Part shown: piece after piece, positions 48,034 through 60,681 of the stretch
How positions within the stretch are numbered: the stretch's first letter is position 1
Layout: each line of letters starts with the position of its first letter
Source: Melieria omissa
Taxonomy: Eukaryota; Arthropoda; Insecta; Diptera; Ulidiidae
Direction of reading: 5' to 3'
Assembly: GCA_963971225.1 (NCBI GenBank)
Contig: OZ020267.1
Coordinates: 66,430,577 to 66,494,576, forward strand
Length of the DNA: 64,000 nt
Program-made: the position numbers and the translations under genes
Notes under the pieces: model-generated
What the model saw: only the letters and a program-made list of their open reading frames with translations
Told to the model about the DNA's origin: nothing
Databases searched by the model: none

Positions 48034-49916
48034 ATGTTTGTGAAGTTGGATGCAATCATATTCGGCTCGACCGGGTTTACCGGGCAGATTGTAGTGCAAG
48101 ATGCGGTGGAAATGTTGAAAGACTTTAAGTGGGGCATTGCCGGTCGGAATTCGGTGAGCAAACAGCCATATAAGGAGCATTTGTACAAAATATTGAATTG
48201 AAATGCCGACTGGGACAATTTCAGGCCAAGCTGAAAGAGCTGCTGAAGAAGATCGGCACCAAGCTGGACAAAGATCTGAGCCACATACCAATGATAGTGG
48301 CTGATGTGGACGACAAGAAGTCCATTGAGGAGATGGCAAACAAGTGCAAGGTGAAAAAACTTTACAAACAACAACGAAAAGTATTGTGCGTTTAAAGTTA
48401 TAGTGAACCGACAGGTGTTGATAAATTGCTGTGGACCATATCGCTTCTACGGCGAAGTGGTGGTGAAGGCTTGCGTGGAGGCGGGCACACATCACGTGGA
48501 TGTCAGCGGGGAGCCGCAATATGTGGACAAGATGCAGCTTAAGTATGACGCGCTGGCCAGGGAGAAGAAGGCATTTGTGATTTCGACTTGCGGCTTCGAC
48601 AGCATACCGGCGGAAATGGGTGTCGTGTATGCCGAGGAGAATTTTCCGGGTAGGTGACTGCTTTGATTGGCTTGTTGCCTATTGACTGCAATTAAATATT
48701 AAAACTGCAGGGACTATCAACTCGGTGGAAATGTACTGGGAAAATTTCATCGAATACAAAGATCCGAATTCCAAAGCGCTGCTACACTACGGCACCTGGG
48801 AGAGCATAATCTACACGATGACGCATGTGCGCGAGCTGCTGAGCTTGAAGCGCCAATTGAAGCCGCGACATTTTCCCAGTCTGCAGCCCAAATTGAAAAT
48901 GCGGTAAAGACTATTTGTGCAAGTAATAGGACGTATTCAAACTGAGTGGAGATAAATTGTGAGTAATGGGATGACGAGTACACTTGCTTCATGTTTTATC
49001 GGTTGAACTTTAAACGAAAGCGTCAGTTTGATAAACATTCAGTTGGTTTCAAAATCAACCACTGTGTCTGTTTGTTATTGTACTTTGTACTTTCCTTGAA
49101 TTGCTGCGCCTCTATTCCTCGTCCCCACTCAGTGTGAATACAGCCGTTTCGAAACATCCACACGCATATACATATTTACATATCTGCAGCCATGGCATAC
49201 ACAAGACGAATTTTTCGACTGCATATTTTCTACCGATACACGGCGCCGATCGCGACGTCGTCATACACACGCAGCGTCTTCGCTACGAATACGAACACAA
49301 GCGTCCCATACAATTCGAGAATTACATCGGCTTCCGGTAGTTATACTCAATCGCAAGCGGCCCCAGCCAATACTTTGACTCAACTCCCCAAACCAATTTG
49401 CAGTTCGATTTTTCTAACGCTGATGGTGCCGTTTCTGACGCTCCTGGTTACCATTTTGGCGCAGCTCAAATGCAGCCGCACCTACTTGCTCAAGCATCCG
49501 AGGCTATTCACGCTCGGTCGCATATCGCATCAGGGCCCATCGGAGGCGAACATGACCGCACTGCAATTCAACATGACCTTCAAGGCAAAGGGCTGGGCCA
49601 AGGATCAATGCCAGAACGAGCAGCCGAAGGTGCAGCAGTTGACGCGCGTTTCAGGCTCGAATCCGTTTTACGGCTTCACCAGTGTCGCCCTGCTCGCCAC
49701 CGCCAAGACCATACTCAACGAGAGCGACAAGATGCCCAACAGGTAAGCTAGCTTGTTCAGCCAACGAGTTCAGTCGTAACAGTTGTTTGTTTGTCATTTG
49801 CTGTCACTTCCAGCGGCGGAGTTTTGTCGCCCGGTGCTGCTTTCGCCCACACCAGCCTCATTACAGAGTTGAGTCAGCATAAAAACGGAGTCAAGTTTGA
49901 GGTCTTGCAAATGTAA
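48034..49916 (+). CDS. SCCPDH: Saccharopine dehydrogenase-like oxidoreductase
   Basis: This NAD(P)-binding oxidoreductase-like membrane protein is the insect counterpart of SCCPDH, usually lipid-droplet, mitochondrial or ER-associated. Its catalytic role is not established and it is not the lysine-pathway enzyme. Seven exons: 48034-48153, 48225-48350, 48415-48649, 48711-48903, 49190-49336, 49404-49742, 49814-49916; all GT-AG and in phase, 420 residues against about 430 for the family. The N-terminal Rossmann fold has IIFGSTGFTGQIVV (8-21) and AGRN. NCCGPYRFYGE, HHVDVSGEPQY and STCGFDSIPAEMG follow. A hydrophobic segment SIFLTLMVPFLTLLVTILA lies at about 276-294. The conserved end has GGVLSPGAAF. 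The exon 3 acceptor is set by the reading frame (CCGACAG before GTGTTGAT). An AATAAA lies at 49962-49967. Confidence 0.93.
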
Positions 49917-49967
49917 GAAACCAGCCGCTCGTTCTCTGATTGGCGTTGTCATAATTAGCGCAATAAA

Positions 49968-51411
49968 TATTCCATACTCTGTCGAATCTAATCGTATTAT
50001 TGTCAGTGGTTGGCGCCAGTGCACGTAAATCAATTTGTCAGTGACCGCTGTTCGCCGCTGTCCGCTGAGCCGCCTTCTGCTCACTTCGTGCATTCTACTG
50101 CACATTTTTGTCACATATATTCACATAGTTTGTACTTGCACCCAAATTGGCGCGGCCCCGGCAGTTGCTTGTCACTGTGCTAAATGGCAACATTGATTTA
50201 TTCCGGCTGATTGGCCAGCGCGCATATTACTTATACAGTTTAGATAGCGCCAGCCAGGCGAGCGAGTGGGCATAGCGTGTAGAGTGTTTTCGCAGCGTGG
50301 CTGAGCTGCACTTTAAGCGCGGCTTACATATCTAAAGTGCTGACAACTGCAGCCGTGGCATTCGCTGATCTACATACGTTAAGTTACAAAACAACCAGAC
50401 AAACACTTCATGAATATTAAAGTGAAATCAATAAAAATGTGAGGATTATTAAATAAGAAAGCGCGCATTTTATTTAAAGTTCAGTAGCTGCACTCAAGTA
50501 CTTGGATCGCATCAACTGATTAGGTCGTTAGATGTAGTCATCGGGTAGTGAATTTATAAACTAGAAAAAAATATACCTGCTAATTTGGAAAATAAATCGG
50601 GATTTGATGTCATCAACTTTGTGTCTGCTTTTTAGTTGGTCATTAAATGTATAACCATTTTTACAATCGGAGGCAAGCGAGATATAAAACAAGAGAAACA
50701 ATAATTTAGAGAAATACTAAAAGGTTAATACTTGACACTTTCAACAATGTGAATGTGTCTATACATTCATATATAAATAAATAAATATGTCTTTTCAAAG
50801 ACAAACAACTACTTTTGAAAAACTATAAACTTTGTCCTACATTGTTTCTTCAGATAATGGGGACTTTAACACACTTACCGGCTGATTTGCCACCTTGCAC
50901 ATTGTCAAATATAAAAACTGAAATATATGAGTCAGCATAAAATGAAAGCAGTCATTAAACTACTAAGAACAATATCGAAACAGCTGTTTTCATTATCCGA
51001 CACGAATATCAACCACGCACAAATTCCTCATAATTCTCCTGTCATAAATGTGCACGCAACTTGCTCTCACCTAATCGTTGCCAAAAATAAACATTTCACA
51101 TCAAATTGGCACAAGTCTATAGCAAGTGATTGTTGTTGTTAACATGGAAACTTTCAAGTGCCGACAGCGAGCTTTGAAATGATCCGCAACAAGAGGCGAC
51201 GAAAAGCTTTGCTATTTTTGTAAACACCACTAAGCCAACACTGGTGGGATGAAAGGGAACGGAATGGCAAATGCGGAAATCGGTGCCATTGACCGTAAAT
51301 GACTACGCAGGCAAAGCCGCTGCCGACTGTGGTTTGTGGTGTAACTACGAAAACTAGTGGTAAATGATTGGCCCACTGTGAAGTACGCAGTTAGCAGCGC
51401 GTTCAACACGT
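49968..51411. other. Intergenic, no gene recognised
   Basis: Mixed AT-rich sequence with a GC-richer patch at 50140-50360. No domain-bearing frame is visible. Confidence 0.5.
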
Positions 51412-51484
51412 GGGGATGTAGCTCAGATGGTAGAGCGCTCGCTTAGCATGTGAGAGGTACGGGGATCGATGCCCCGCATCTCCA
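51412..51484 (+). tRNA. tRNA-Ala (AGC)
   Basis: The cloverleaf runs from GGGGATGTAGCTCAGATGG to CATCTCC plus discriminator A. The anticodon stem CTCGC/GTGAG contains one G-T wobble, and the anticodon is AGC in loop TTAGCAT. The T loop has the fly-style GATCGATGC form. A T-rich terminator (TTATTTTT) follows at about 51496. Confidence 0.96.
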
Positions 51485-52825
51485 TAAGGGAAGTCGGTTA
51501 TTTTTGTCGCACAAACATTTTTTTTTAATATAATATTTGCATTATGCAACCAGGTGCAAATAAAAAAAATGCATATATTCTTTCAACTTTCAATAAATAA
51601 GGGATCGAAAGTCATCGGAATTGAAATTTCTTAAACATGCAAAATATGTATATGTTCATACATTCGAAGAATTGTTAGGTAATTTTGCAGCTTAAAGATT
51701 GACAATTTTTTTACAACTGATTTCCGTAATTTTTACAATTTATTGAAAAAATCTGCGAGTGTTTAGTAGAAAAACAAATGTAGAGAAAATTTTGTAAGCG
51801 GCTTCTTAACGCTTCAAAAAGCAAAGCTGCTTGATAAGTGAACATTCGTACATCAAATCCTTCAATGAAAAACATTATATGTGCGTATACATTTTCTTAA
51901 AAAAGTCCATATTTCAGCAATTTTAGATTTTTAGCTGTGCCCCTATCCAAACAGAAAGAATATTTTGCGGCGAGTTGTCGGAAAATTTCCACCTATTCCA
52001 TAAATCTTCCAGTTCCCCAAACTCCTCCTGCCTCGAGCTGAACTACTGGCAGCTTATTTGCTTTAAAAAAATAAACTTTAACACTCACCTGTCGAAATGT
52101 TAAATACATTTATATAAATTCCATGAACTTTGCCGCAGTTCGGCAGGTTTGGCAACTTCTGTTTCATTTTGGCCGCAGCGTGCGTGCGTATTGTCGGGTA
52201 GTGCGCCACTTATTTGCACAATTTTTTTGCACTCTGCTTGATGTTTCTATTTCTAACGAACAACACCAACAATTTACGTGCAACATAACGAATAACCACA
52301 AAGCAACAACACACACATCGAACAGCAAGACGCAATGAATTTCCGTGTAGGTGGGCAAATATTTAACCCACACGCGCCAAACATCTGCTGGCAGATGGCA
52401 AAGTATTTACTTTGTAGCTGAAATAAACTGAAACAAATGTGAATTATTTGGGCGGTGCGAATTCCAACACATAAAATTAGATGTCAGCGGTGCGCCTCAT
52501 CAGACGCAATTTAGCGTCGTGCTACTGGCGCATACTAGTTGTTACTTTCGGCAATAAATTGTAAGCATAATGACGCAGTCGTGTGGTTACTGCTGTCGGA
52601 AGGCTATATTGGTGCTTTATTGATGTGTGAAAATGCAAGTTGAAATTGCTTTTTGCCTTAATTGTTAATTTGGCCTAAATTTTGAATGGTGCTCGAAATT
52701 ATTGATAAATATGGGTGATATGAACAACAATTAGAAAATTATTTGATATCACTCTCCAGGGGCCCCTGCCTTCGTTACGAGTTCCTTCTTCCCTTGATTT
52801 GCTTTGGTTTACACTTACTTATAAC
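51485..52825. other. Intergenic, no gene recognised
   Basis: AT-rich, with no coding signal or clear repeat found. Confidence 0.5.
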
Positions 52826-53015
52826 TAGGTATCGGATTTATATGAAAAAAATGCAAAAATATGCACAATATGAAAACATATGCAAATATTCAGTGCATAT
52901 GTTAGCTCATTCTTAATATTTTTCAATAAGTTTCAATAAGTTAGTTTCTGTTTTGGTCCCGTTCAAATCGGAAGCTCCAAAAAAAATATGCACTTGCATA
53001 TAATTCTGATCCCTA
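52826..53015. mobile_element. Short hAT MITE
   Basis: The element runs TAGGTATCGGATTTATATG to CATATAATTCTGATCCCTA (imperfect inverted repeats), 190 bp. It is flanked by the 8-bp duplication CTTATAAC at 52818-52825 and 53016-53023. The interior has repeated ATGCAAAA/ATATGCA words. Confidence 0.85.
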
Positions 53016-53023
53016 CTTATAAC

Positions 53024-56000
53024 ACTTATTTCTTTGTTAATTTGAGAATATTTTGTATACTTATTGTAAGTATTTCATTATTAACACTTATGGCTGGTGT
53101 ATTTTTTATGCCATCACATACAAACTTTGTTCAAACAGACCAAGTTTGCATTTCTAACTTTTCTTCGAAGCACAAACAAAAAAAATGGCCAATAAATAAA
53201 TTACTTATCACTTGTATATCACTGACAATACAATTACTCCACTGACAATTCACCAACTGCGCCACACACTTGCAATTTCAATTTATCTTCGCCGTTTCGC
53301 CGCCTGCATGGGCAGTCGTGTCTATTGCGCTGGCGACTGGCCGGCCGGCCCCTATCGGGCGCCATAATTTGCATTTCTCCGCGCTTTGATCTCTGACACT
53401 GTCACTGTCAATTGCAGTCAAAACGACAGCGCCGCACCGCAGTTGCCGCGCCACAACAACAGCCGCAAAGTGGTCGCTGTCTGTTGCGATGGCAGCGGTG
53501 CCGGCGCACTGGTGGACCGGTGTCCGTTAGCAGCAGCTCATTTGAATTTCTTAGATACCGTCCAGACGCGCTGCCTGTGGCCGGTGCAAAGTTTGCTGCT
53601 GCAGCAGGAACGACAACAGTGGCTCTTGCTGCCAATGCAAATGCGTCACAAGGTGTTTATCCTTAAATATTAGTTTTGCACACACTCACACACACACTTC
53701 AACACAGAAACACACATTACTAGTAGAGGTGGTGGTTAGAGTGCAACTTTTGTGAATTTAAATCGAAGGCGCATTCTAAACGCATTGCACACGTATTTCT
53801 GGCACAGCGGCAACTGTTGCTCTCCTTGTTGTGTATTTGTTCTGCGTGTTATTTCTATTTGCGCCCGCTGAAGTATTTATTAATTAAAAAGGAAAATTGC
53901 AGCCAGCGGCACAGACAGTCAACACAGCGTCGGGTGCGCAAAGCTTTTATGAAGACGCATGTGGATCGGCTAATATTTTGATTAGAATTCTTTGGACGTT
54001 TTTGCTAATTACACAGCACAGACGCAGCGCGCCGACCATTCATCATTATGCACTAGAAATAATGAGAAATAATTCAATTAAGAAAACTAAAAGACTTTAA
54101 AATGATTTAGAGTGAGTGACAAACATTGGACATTAATTTTGTTTATTTCCTAAAATTAAGCTTTCATGGATTTAAAATTTTTATATATTTTCAGTGTGGC
54201 ACTTGTGATTTTAAAGATCCGCTAATTGTCTATTAAATTTTAAATGACTTGTTTATGGTACAATCGACAGTTTTGTGGGGTATTTGAAATTATTTTCATC
54301 TCGAAGAATTGAGGATAAGCAAATAGAAATAGAAGCGCAAAAACTTTGTGCTGTGGGCGGTGGCAATGTTGCAATAGAAGGCTTTGTCATTATGTTCCCT
54401 AAAATTTTGTTAATTTTTTTAGACATTTTGTAAAGAGAAGTCTTGACACATTTTGAAATCATCGGTATCGAGTTTGGAAAGTCTGGGCTGAAAACTTAAT
54501 GACCATATTTACAGAATTTGACTACAATTACAATAGCAACAAACCAGTTGTATGTCGGGAATAAACGTCTATTTCGAAGCCTTTAGTTATATTATCTGAA
54601 GCAGTGATGATCTGAAGCATTTTGCTACTCAAGAGTAGCTGCGACGTTGACGCACGTATACAAAAAAATGGCTACTTGTGAGTAGCAAACTGTCTTTACC
54701 GACCTAAAGTTTTGTCAAATAAATTTTTTTTCATTTCGTTTTTAGTTTGACAGATTTTACCTGCCTTTACAACTGTAAATGTTTTAAACTGTATACAAAA
54801 CACAACTAGTAGAACACCTTAAAAAAACTATAGAAATATTATATTGGTCATGAAAGGGTTAAATATGATCAATTAAACTATTTATTAATGGAAGCAACAA
54901 GCATTTTCGACGAAACAGAGCGCACAAAAAACCCCATCCGACGGCTGTCTGCCGGAAGTGGGCGCCCTAACAGAACGTCGTCGTTTGATTGACATTGACA
55001 ACTTATGCGACATCTCAACCCAATAACCAGATCTTCATACCGGTTTGGCGATATTCCAGCACTTCTATAAACAGCAACAGTCTGGTTCGCTGTTGGATGA
55101 GTGGAACTTCAGCGCATATTATGCAAGCGCGGCGCTCATTAGAGTTGCGCAGCAATCGTCGCTAGTCCGCAAGTCGACGCTATGCAAACACGCTGGTCCA
55201 CCCAGCTGGTGTTGGCGATGACGACCACGACGACGACGACTGCACAAACTTTGCTGCTGGCTGGCAGCAGTCGTTGGCAGTTGCTGTTGCTGACTAGGCT
55301 GCAGTCTGTTTGTTTTTGATGGCCGCCAGTTTGCCTGTTAGGGAACTGCTAATCCAATTAAGAATTATTTTTGCAATCCTTTCACGCAATGCGCTCATGA
55401 ATAATAACAAACCTAATACTCGGCCGCCACACTGCACCGCGCCAAATCAAACCAAATTCAAACGAACCGCAACGAAACGTGTCGCACATGCGTGCCGGCC
55501 AGTGAGCCAGCAGAGCTAGTCGCTGCCATACACCGCATCTGCCTTCATTCAATTGCAGCTTTGTGGCGCTTGGGCCAAGGAGGCGCAGCGAATCGTTGAC
55601 ATTTCCGACATTCAGATTGATTGAAATGTGGTAAATTGAATTTAGCGTGGTGGCCGACAGTGAGGCCACGGCTGCTGGCCGTGCAACTGTTAACCATAAC
55701 TGCTGTTCGAGTGAGCGGCTTGTTGTGATCGCGTTAATCAGTTCTGTGTTTGCTCGTCTGTCGCGCTGTTAGTCCACCATGTCAAGCGCCATCATACTGC
55801 ATTTTCCATCTTCCGTTTGGTTGTCATTTCTCTGCATTTCTGGAATCGCTTTCATTCAACTGTCTGACAGAGTTTTGACTAATTTGACTGCGTTGCTGAA
55901 TTGCGATGCCATGCAATTGCAGCTGCCTAACAGACAAGCGGGGGACATTAGAATGGCTTTAACAGTTTCCGTAAATCCGGTTTTATATTTGGATGGAATG

Positions 56001-58138
56001 GATTGTATGGAAAGTCTTTGGTGTAGTCTCCTGCACACGAAGAAGTCTTAGATCGATGCAAATCATTGCCATAGCAGGAAGCTAAATATTCCTAACTAAT
56101 TGAAGTTGTTAGCTAAAATTACATGTTATACATATGTAGACAATACCCACATACAACTACACGTATAAGAAGACATTGTGGATATTCGAGCATATATTGC
56201 ATGCAATTCTTTTGTGAAAAACTCGGTAATTGTAGCCAGTCACAGGAATTCAGCATTGGATTTCCTTACCTTGGCAGGCATGAACTTGGAACGTTCGGCT
56301 ACACACATGCATACATACGCTAGCACTAACTGAAATGGCTTGGAACTTGACATTGATCATGGCAGCACATAAAAGCTGGAAGCTGTTCGACCACATGCAC
56401 CGTTAAAGCAGTGAAAAGTGTAACAGCAAAAGCTGAATGCCAGCTACGATCCGTGATCGAGTGCGAAATTTCAAAACATCCAACGAAACTAGAACTGAAA
56501 ACAGCAGCGGCAACAACGGCAACGGCGACAAATTATCACGCGCAGGAAACAAACAACAAGTGGAGCGACAGGCGTTACACGCAGCCTAACGCCTGGCGCG
56601 ATATTGCAACCCGAAAGCCAGCCACACGGCCTCCATATCCAGCGACACAGAAATAGACGAATAAAAAATGGTCTCAAATTATTTAGGAACGTTTGATAAA
56701 TGCCAACCACAACAAATATGTAGTAAACAACGCGGACAGCATCGTTGTTGGCGGCGCGTACAGCAGACGGCGGCGGTGCTGATGAGGTGGCAGAACGAAC
56801 ATTAGTGCCACTAATGGCCTTGTTCAAGGAACCATGGGCGATGTGACGACGCGTCGCGACAACAAGCACAACAGCGATCCAACCAGCCGGCGGCGACATC
56901 GAATACTTTCTAACGCGAAAATATTCTTTGGCTTTATGCGTTTGGGTGCGTGTGTGGGAATGTGTGTGTGTGTGTGTGTGTATCACGTCCGTTTTGTGTA
57001 TTTCCCTGGCAATGCGACGATGAATGAAATTGACTTCGTGCTTTTCCTCAGTTGTTGCTGCTGATTTTTTGTACCAATTTTTTGTTTCAATTATTTTTTT
57101 TGCCGGCTACTCGTTGCTGCAATTCTGCTGTTTGCATTTGTGTTTGGCTTCTTGTTGATTTTACGATTTTTTCTAATTTTATGCATTTTATGTTGGCCAT
57201 AAATTCATGTAGCAACTGAGCGTGTTATTGCCGCCTTGGTCGCTCTATGGCAGCTTGTTATTGTTTTTGTTGTTGATATTTTTGCCGTTGTTGGTGCAAC
57301 GCATACCACGACTGCTACTGCCACTGATGGTGTTGTTGCGGCCCAGCCAGTTGTTGTTATGTCTGGCAGTATATTTGGATGCGTACAAATATGTTAGCTT
57401 GTGTTGTTGTTGTTGGTGTTGCCGAGTGCGAAAAGTGTTATTTGTTGTTTGGCGCAAACGAATCCCAGCGCTGAATATCACTTACAAATGTTCTCAATAA
57501 CGTCTGCCGCTTGGTCCCTGAGAAATATGCGAATGCTCTAATTTTATCGTTGTTTAGTATATAAGGTTTTGGGTCAAGTGTTGTTGTGTTTCTATCTCAG
57601 ATTTCAGTGTATTGTAATCAAAATTGGAGCTCTGAGTACTACATCGAAAAGTCAAAGGTGAATTTCGCATGAAGTGGAGTTTCTCATGGAGTATAGGGAA
57701 GACACTATGCAAACCTGAAGGAACTTTTTGCTATGAGCACATTTAAGTTGAACTTATTTGTGAGGAGGAGCTGTGTGAAAACTGCCGATCTCTAGAGGAA
57801 CGTCTTTGTACTTTCTTGGAGCCTAGATTCCTATCAAGTAAAAGCAACACAACAGAAGTTGATCTATCAGAAGTTGAATTGGTTAATTGATTGAAATGAT
57901 TAGAGGCAATTGGAATGAATGGACTTCCTGCGAGTGATAGTTCGGTCACCTTCACCTAAACTCATCTATCGGCGAGTCACTAGAATTTAAAGGGTCGAGT
58001 CTGAGGCTTTCATTAAAGGTGGCATTTTAAAGAATTTTGTTTGATTTGCTCAAATTGGCTTATGGCAAATTACTGAATATAGTTTATTTTATCTTGTTCC
58101 GGCTGTGGTCACCGAACTTACTCCTTCCTTCACTTTAA
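53024..58138. other. Non-coding interval, no gene recognised
   Basis: No recognisable domain. The GC-rich block 53340-53660 contains an open frame (53412-53666, +, 84 codons, Ala-, Arg- and Gln-rich) that could be part of an exon but matches nothing I know. A nested double hairpin lies at 54621-54689. A TG tract lies at 56960-56980 and GTTGTT tracts at 57240-57420. Confidence 0.4.
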
Positions 58139-58623
58139 CCCTTTCGACCCCGAATTTTACCCACACTTCCCTTAGAAGTGTGCACACGACATTTGAAGCC
58201 GCCACGCCTCTTTGTAAGAGGTCTAGAGCTAGTTTACTTTTCAACAATTTTAGCTTAAAACGGGTGAATTAAATTTTGAATCAATATTTTTTAGTTACAA
58301 AAAAATTATTTAATATTCATGGAAAAATACAAAATTATCACTTTTTGATTTTATTTAACGATTATTAGAGAAACAGGGTTTAGATCAAACGCGCCCAATT
58401 CGTAGACTTCAATTAGAACACAAACTTTCCCTGATGTCGCTCCAAAATATTGGAAATTATTTTGGGGATAACAGTACAATTTTTGTAATTTGCTTTGAAT
58501 TCACTTCTAAAAATATTAATTTGTTGGTGCCTATTTAAATTAAACCCATAAATCAATCGTCGCTTTTACTATGAAATGGCAAACAGGTGAAGTTGCTCTC
58601 AGGCAACTTTGGGGTCGAAAGGG
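58139..58623. mobile_element. piggyBac-like MITE with TTAA duplication
   Basis: CCCTTTCGACCCC and GGGGTCGAAAGGG form perfect 13-bp inverted repeats around a 485-bp AT-rich interior without coding. TTAA is present at 58135-58138 and 58624-58627. Confidence 0.88.
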
Positions 58624-58627
58624 TTAA

Positions 58628-60681
58628 ATATGTTAAGCGCTATTTGAAGCAATCAAATTAGTTGACATTATGCTGGTGGCCTCACAATTGCTACTATAAA
58701 AACTCATAAATATGTTAGTAAAGCTATCAATTAATATAGAATAGGCATCAATTTTTATGCGCAAACCATTTACGAAAATATAAAATTTCCTTGTAAGAGG
58801 AGCAGTTAATATTTAATCCATTAATGAAAAATATTAAATTCACGCATCAACCAATTCCTTAGTTGCTTAAAATTTATTGGCCTAAACGGCTAATAAATAC
58901 TAATGTTACTGTAATAAATAACTGTACTTCAATTGATTAACGATTTGACCCACTTTCTGTGAAAGCCATAAAATTATATCTAATTCAATTTGCTTAAATA
59001 CTATAGACGATAAATGGGGTGTTATGGTTAAATTAACAGCAATCCGCCCACAATTCCACACCACACTTTTTATCGTATTTGCCTGACAGCATTTAATTGC
59101 GCAACGTTCATTGCTCCCTGGAAAAAGTTTAAGCAAAAAATAATTAGGCGAGTAAATAAATAAACGCAACACGCAAATGCGATTTAAGTGCTTCAAACAT
59201 TGACAGGTACAGTTGGCTCGTCATTTAAGAATAGCCAACATTTATATAACGAATGTCGGCCAGTTTTCATAACTACTTACAGCAACAATATAACAAGAGC
59301 AGCTAAATTACGTACATCGCTCGCCAAAACCGCATGCTGTCAAAAACAAAAAAAAAAATGTGCAGAATCAAATAAATACAATGTTAATACACAAATAGTC
59401 ACAACAACAATTTCAATATCACATATGCGATATCACATTTGCGTGTGTGTGCAATAAATAAGGTAATATCATCAACAGCACCACCCCTCCTAGTACGTAC
59501 TCGTATTTATATGGGTACACGTGTGTGTGAGTGTGTGTGTAGGTGCGTGTGTTCCAGTTCATTGAACTCGGCGGCGCGCTAATCTCTGCGCCCTGACAGC
59601 GCCGTCCTCTCGCTGTAGCCACCCCCGCCGGTCAATATCGTGAAACTAATTTACGCGCAAATAATTTCGCGTAACACTGAAATGGCTGCTTTTGCTAGTT
59701 GTTGCTGTTGTTGTTGCCTTAGCCATATGTGTTGTATTTATTTATTTATTTCACAAGTGGATTTATATGTTTTTTCGCGCAAACGCAGCAATAACAAAGG
59801 AATAAAGGCACATTTTTGTGTAAATAAAAATTAAATAGAACGGTATAGTAGTTGTGATTGTTGCTATTGTTGTGGAATAACATGCGACATTGTTACCGCA
59901 AAATTTCACTAAGCTGACAAATTGACAGAAAAAGCGGTTGTCAGTTGATGACCGGTTGATAGTTGCGTTGTATGCCTTCTGCCTCTTCATAAGCACGAAT
60001 CATTGGGCAATGATTGCCACAAAATTCATAACAATAACATTGACACTTGCACGCCAGCAGCACAACAAAAGAACAAACCGCACAACAACGAACACAACAA
60101 TCAGCACATCAACCATGTCAACTAGTACACACAACAACTGCAAAAGCGACTTTGAACTTGAAATCACGCATACGCGCCGTTGTGCCGCCAGCCTTGTTCA
60201 CCACTGAGGCAACAGTCGGCACAGCGGAGCGCAGCACCGAACGCCTACTGTGCCCGCACACGGCGGCACAGAAACACGAAAATTGCATTAAATTAATACA
60301 AATTATTAGATTTTATTTATTGTTTGCCTAGTGCCGCTGTTGGGTGCTTCGTGTTGATTATTTTCTTGGTATTTTGTGATTTGACGCTGTTGCGTTTTGC
60401 TAGTGGCGCGTATTATTATTATTAATATTTTATTAAAGAAAAATCAAACATTTCACTTATATGTAATCTGGCAAATATTAGTCAATTTATAACAACTACT
60501 ACTAGATACAATAACAACAAATAAGAAATGAGCGACAAGCAAACATACATATTTCTAATACAATAATATTGCACTGTGTACATTATGCTACGTTATTCTT
60601 AAACAAATCATTATTTTTTTAAATAGTACACAGTAAAATACTAAAAACTAACTAAAAAATAACTGTGATAAGATAACATTG
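58628..60681. other. Intergenic, no gene recognised
   Basis: AT-rich sequence with a TG tract at 59520-59540 and a CAACAA-rich tract at 60060-60140. No supported coding region. Confidence 0.5.

Noticed and set aside
48001..48519. A 204-codon minus-strand frame over the SCCPDH gene
   Set aside because: Antisense to three exons whose protein motifs and splice phases all agree on the + strand.
54600..54610. GCAGTGATGATC as a hAT left end
   Set aside because: No matching CATCACTG right end or 8-bp duplication was found nearby.
56834..57064. Frame starting MGDVTTRRDNKHN
   Set aside because: It runs into a TG microsatellite and has no recognisable domain or splice support.
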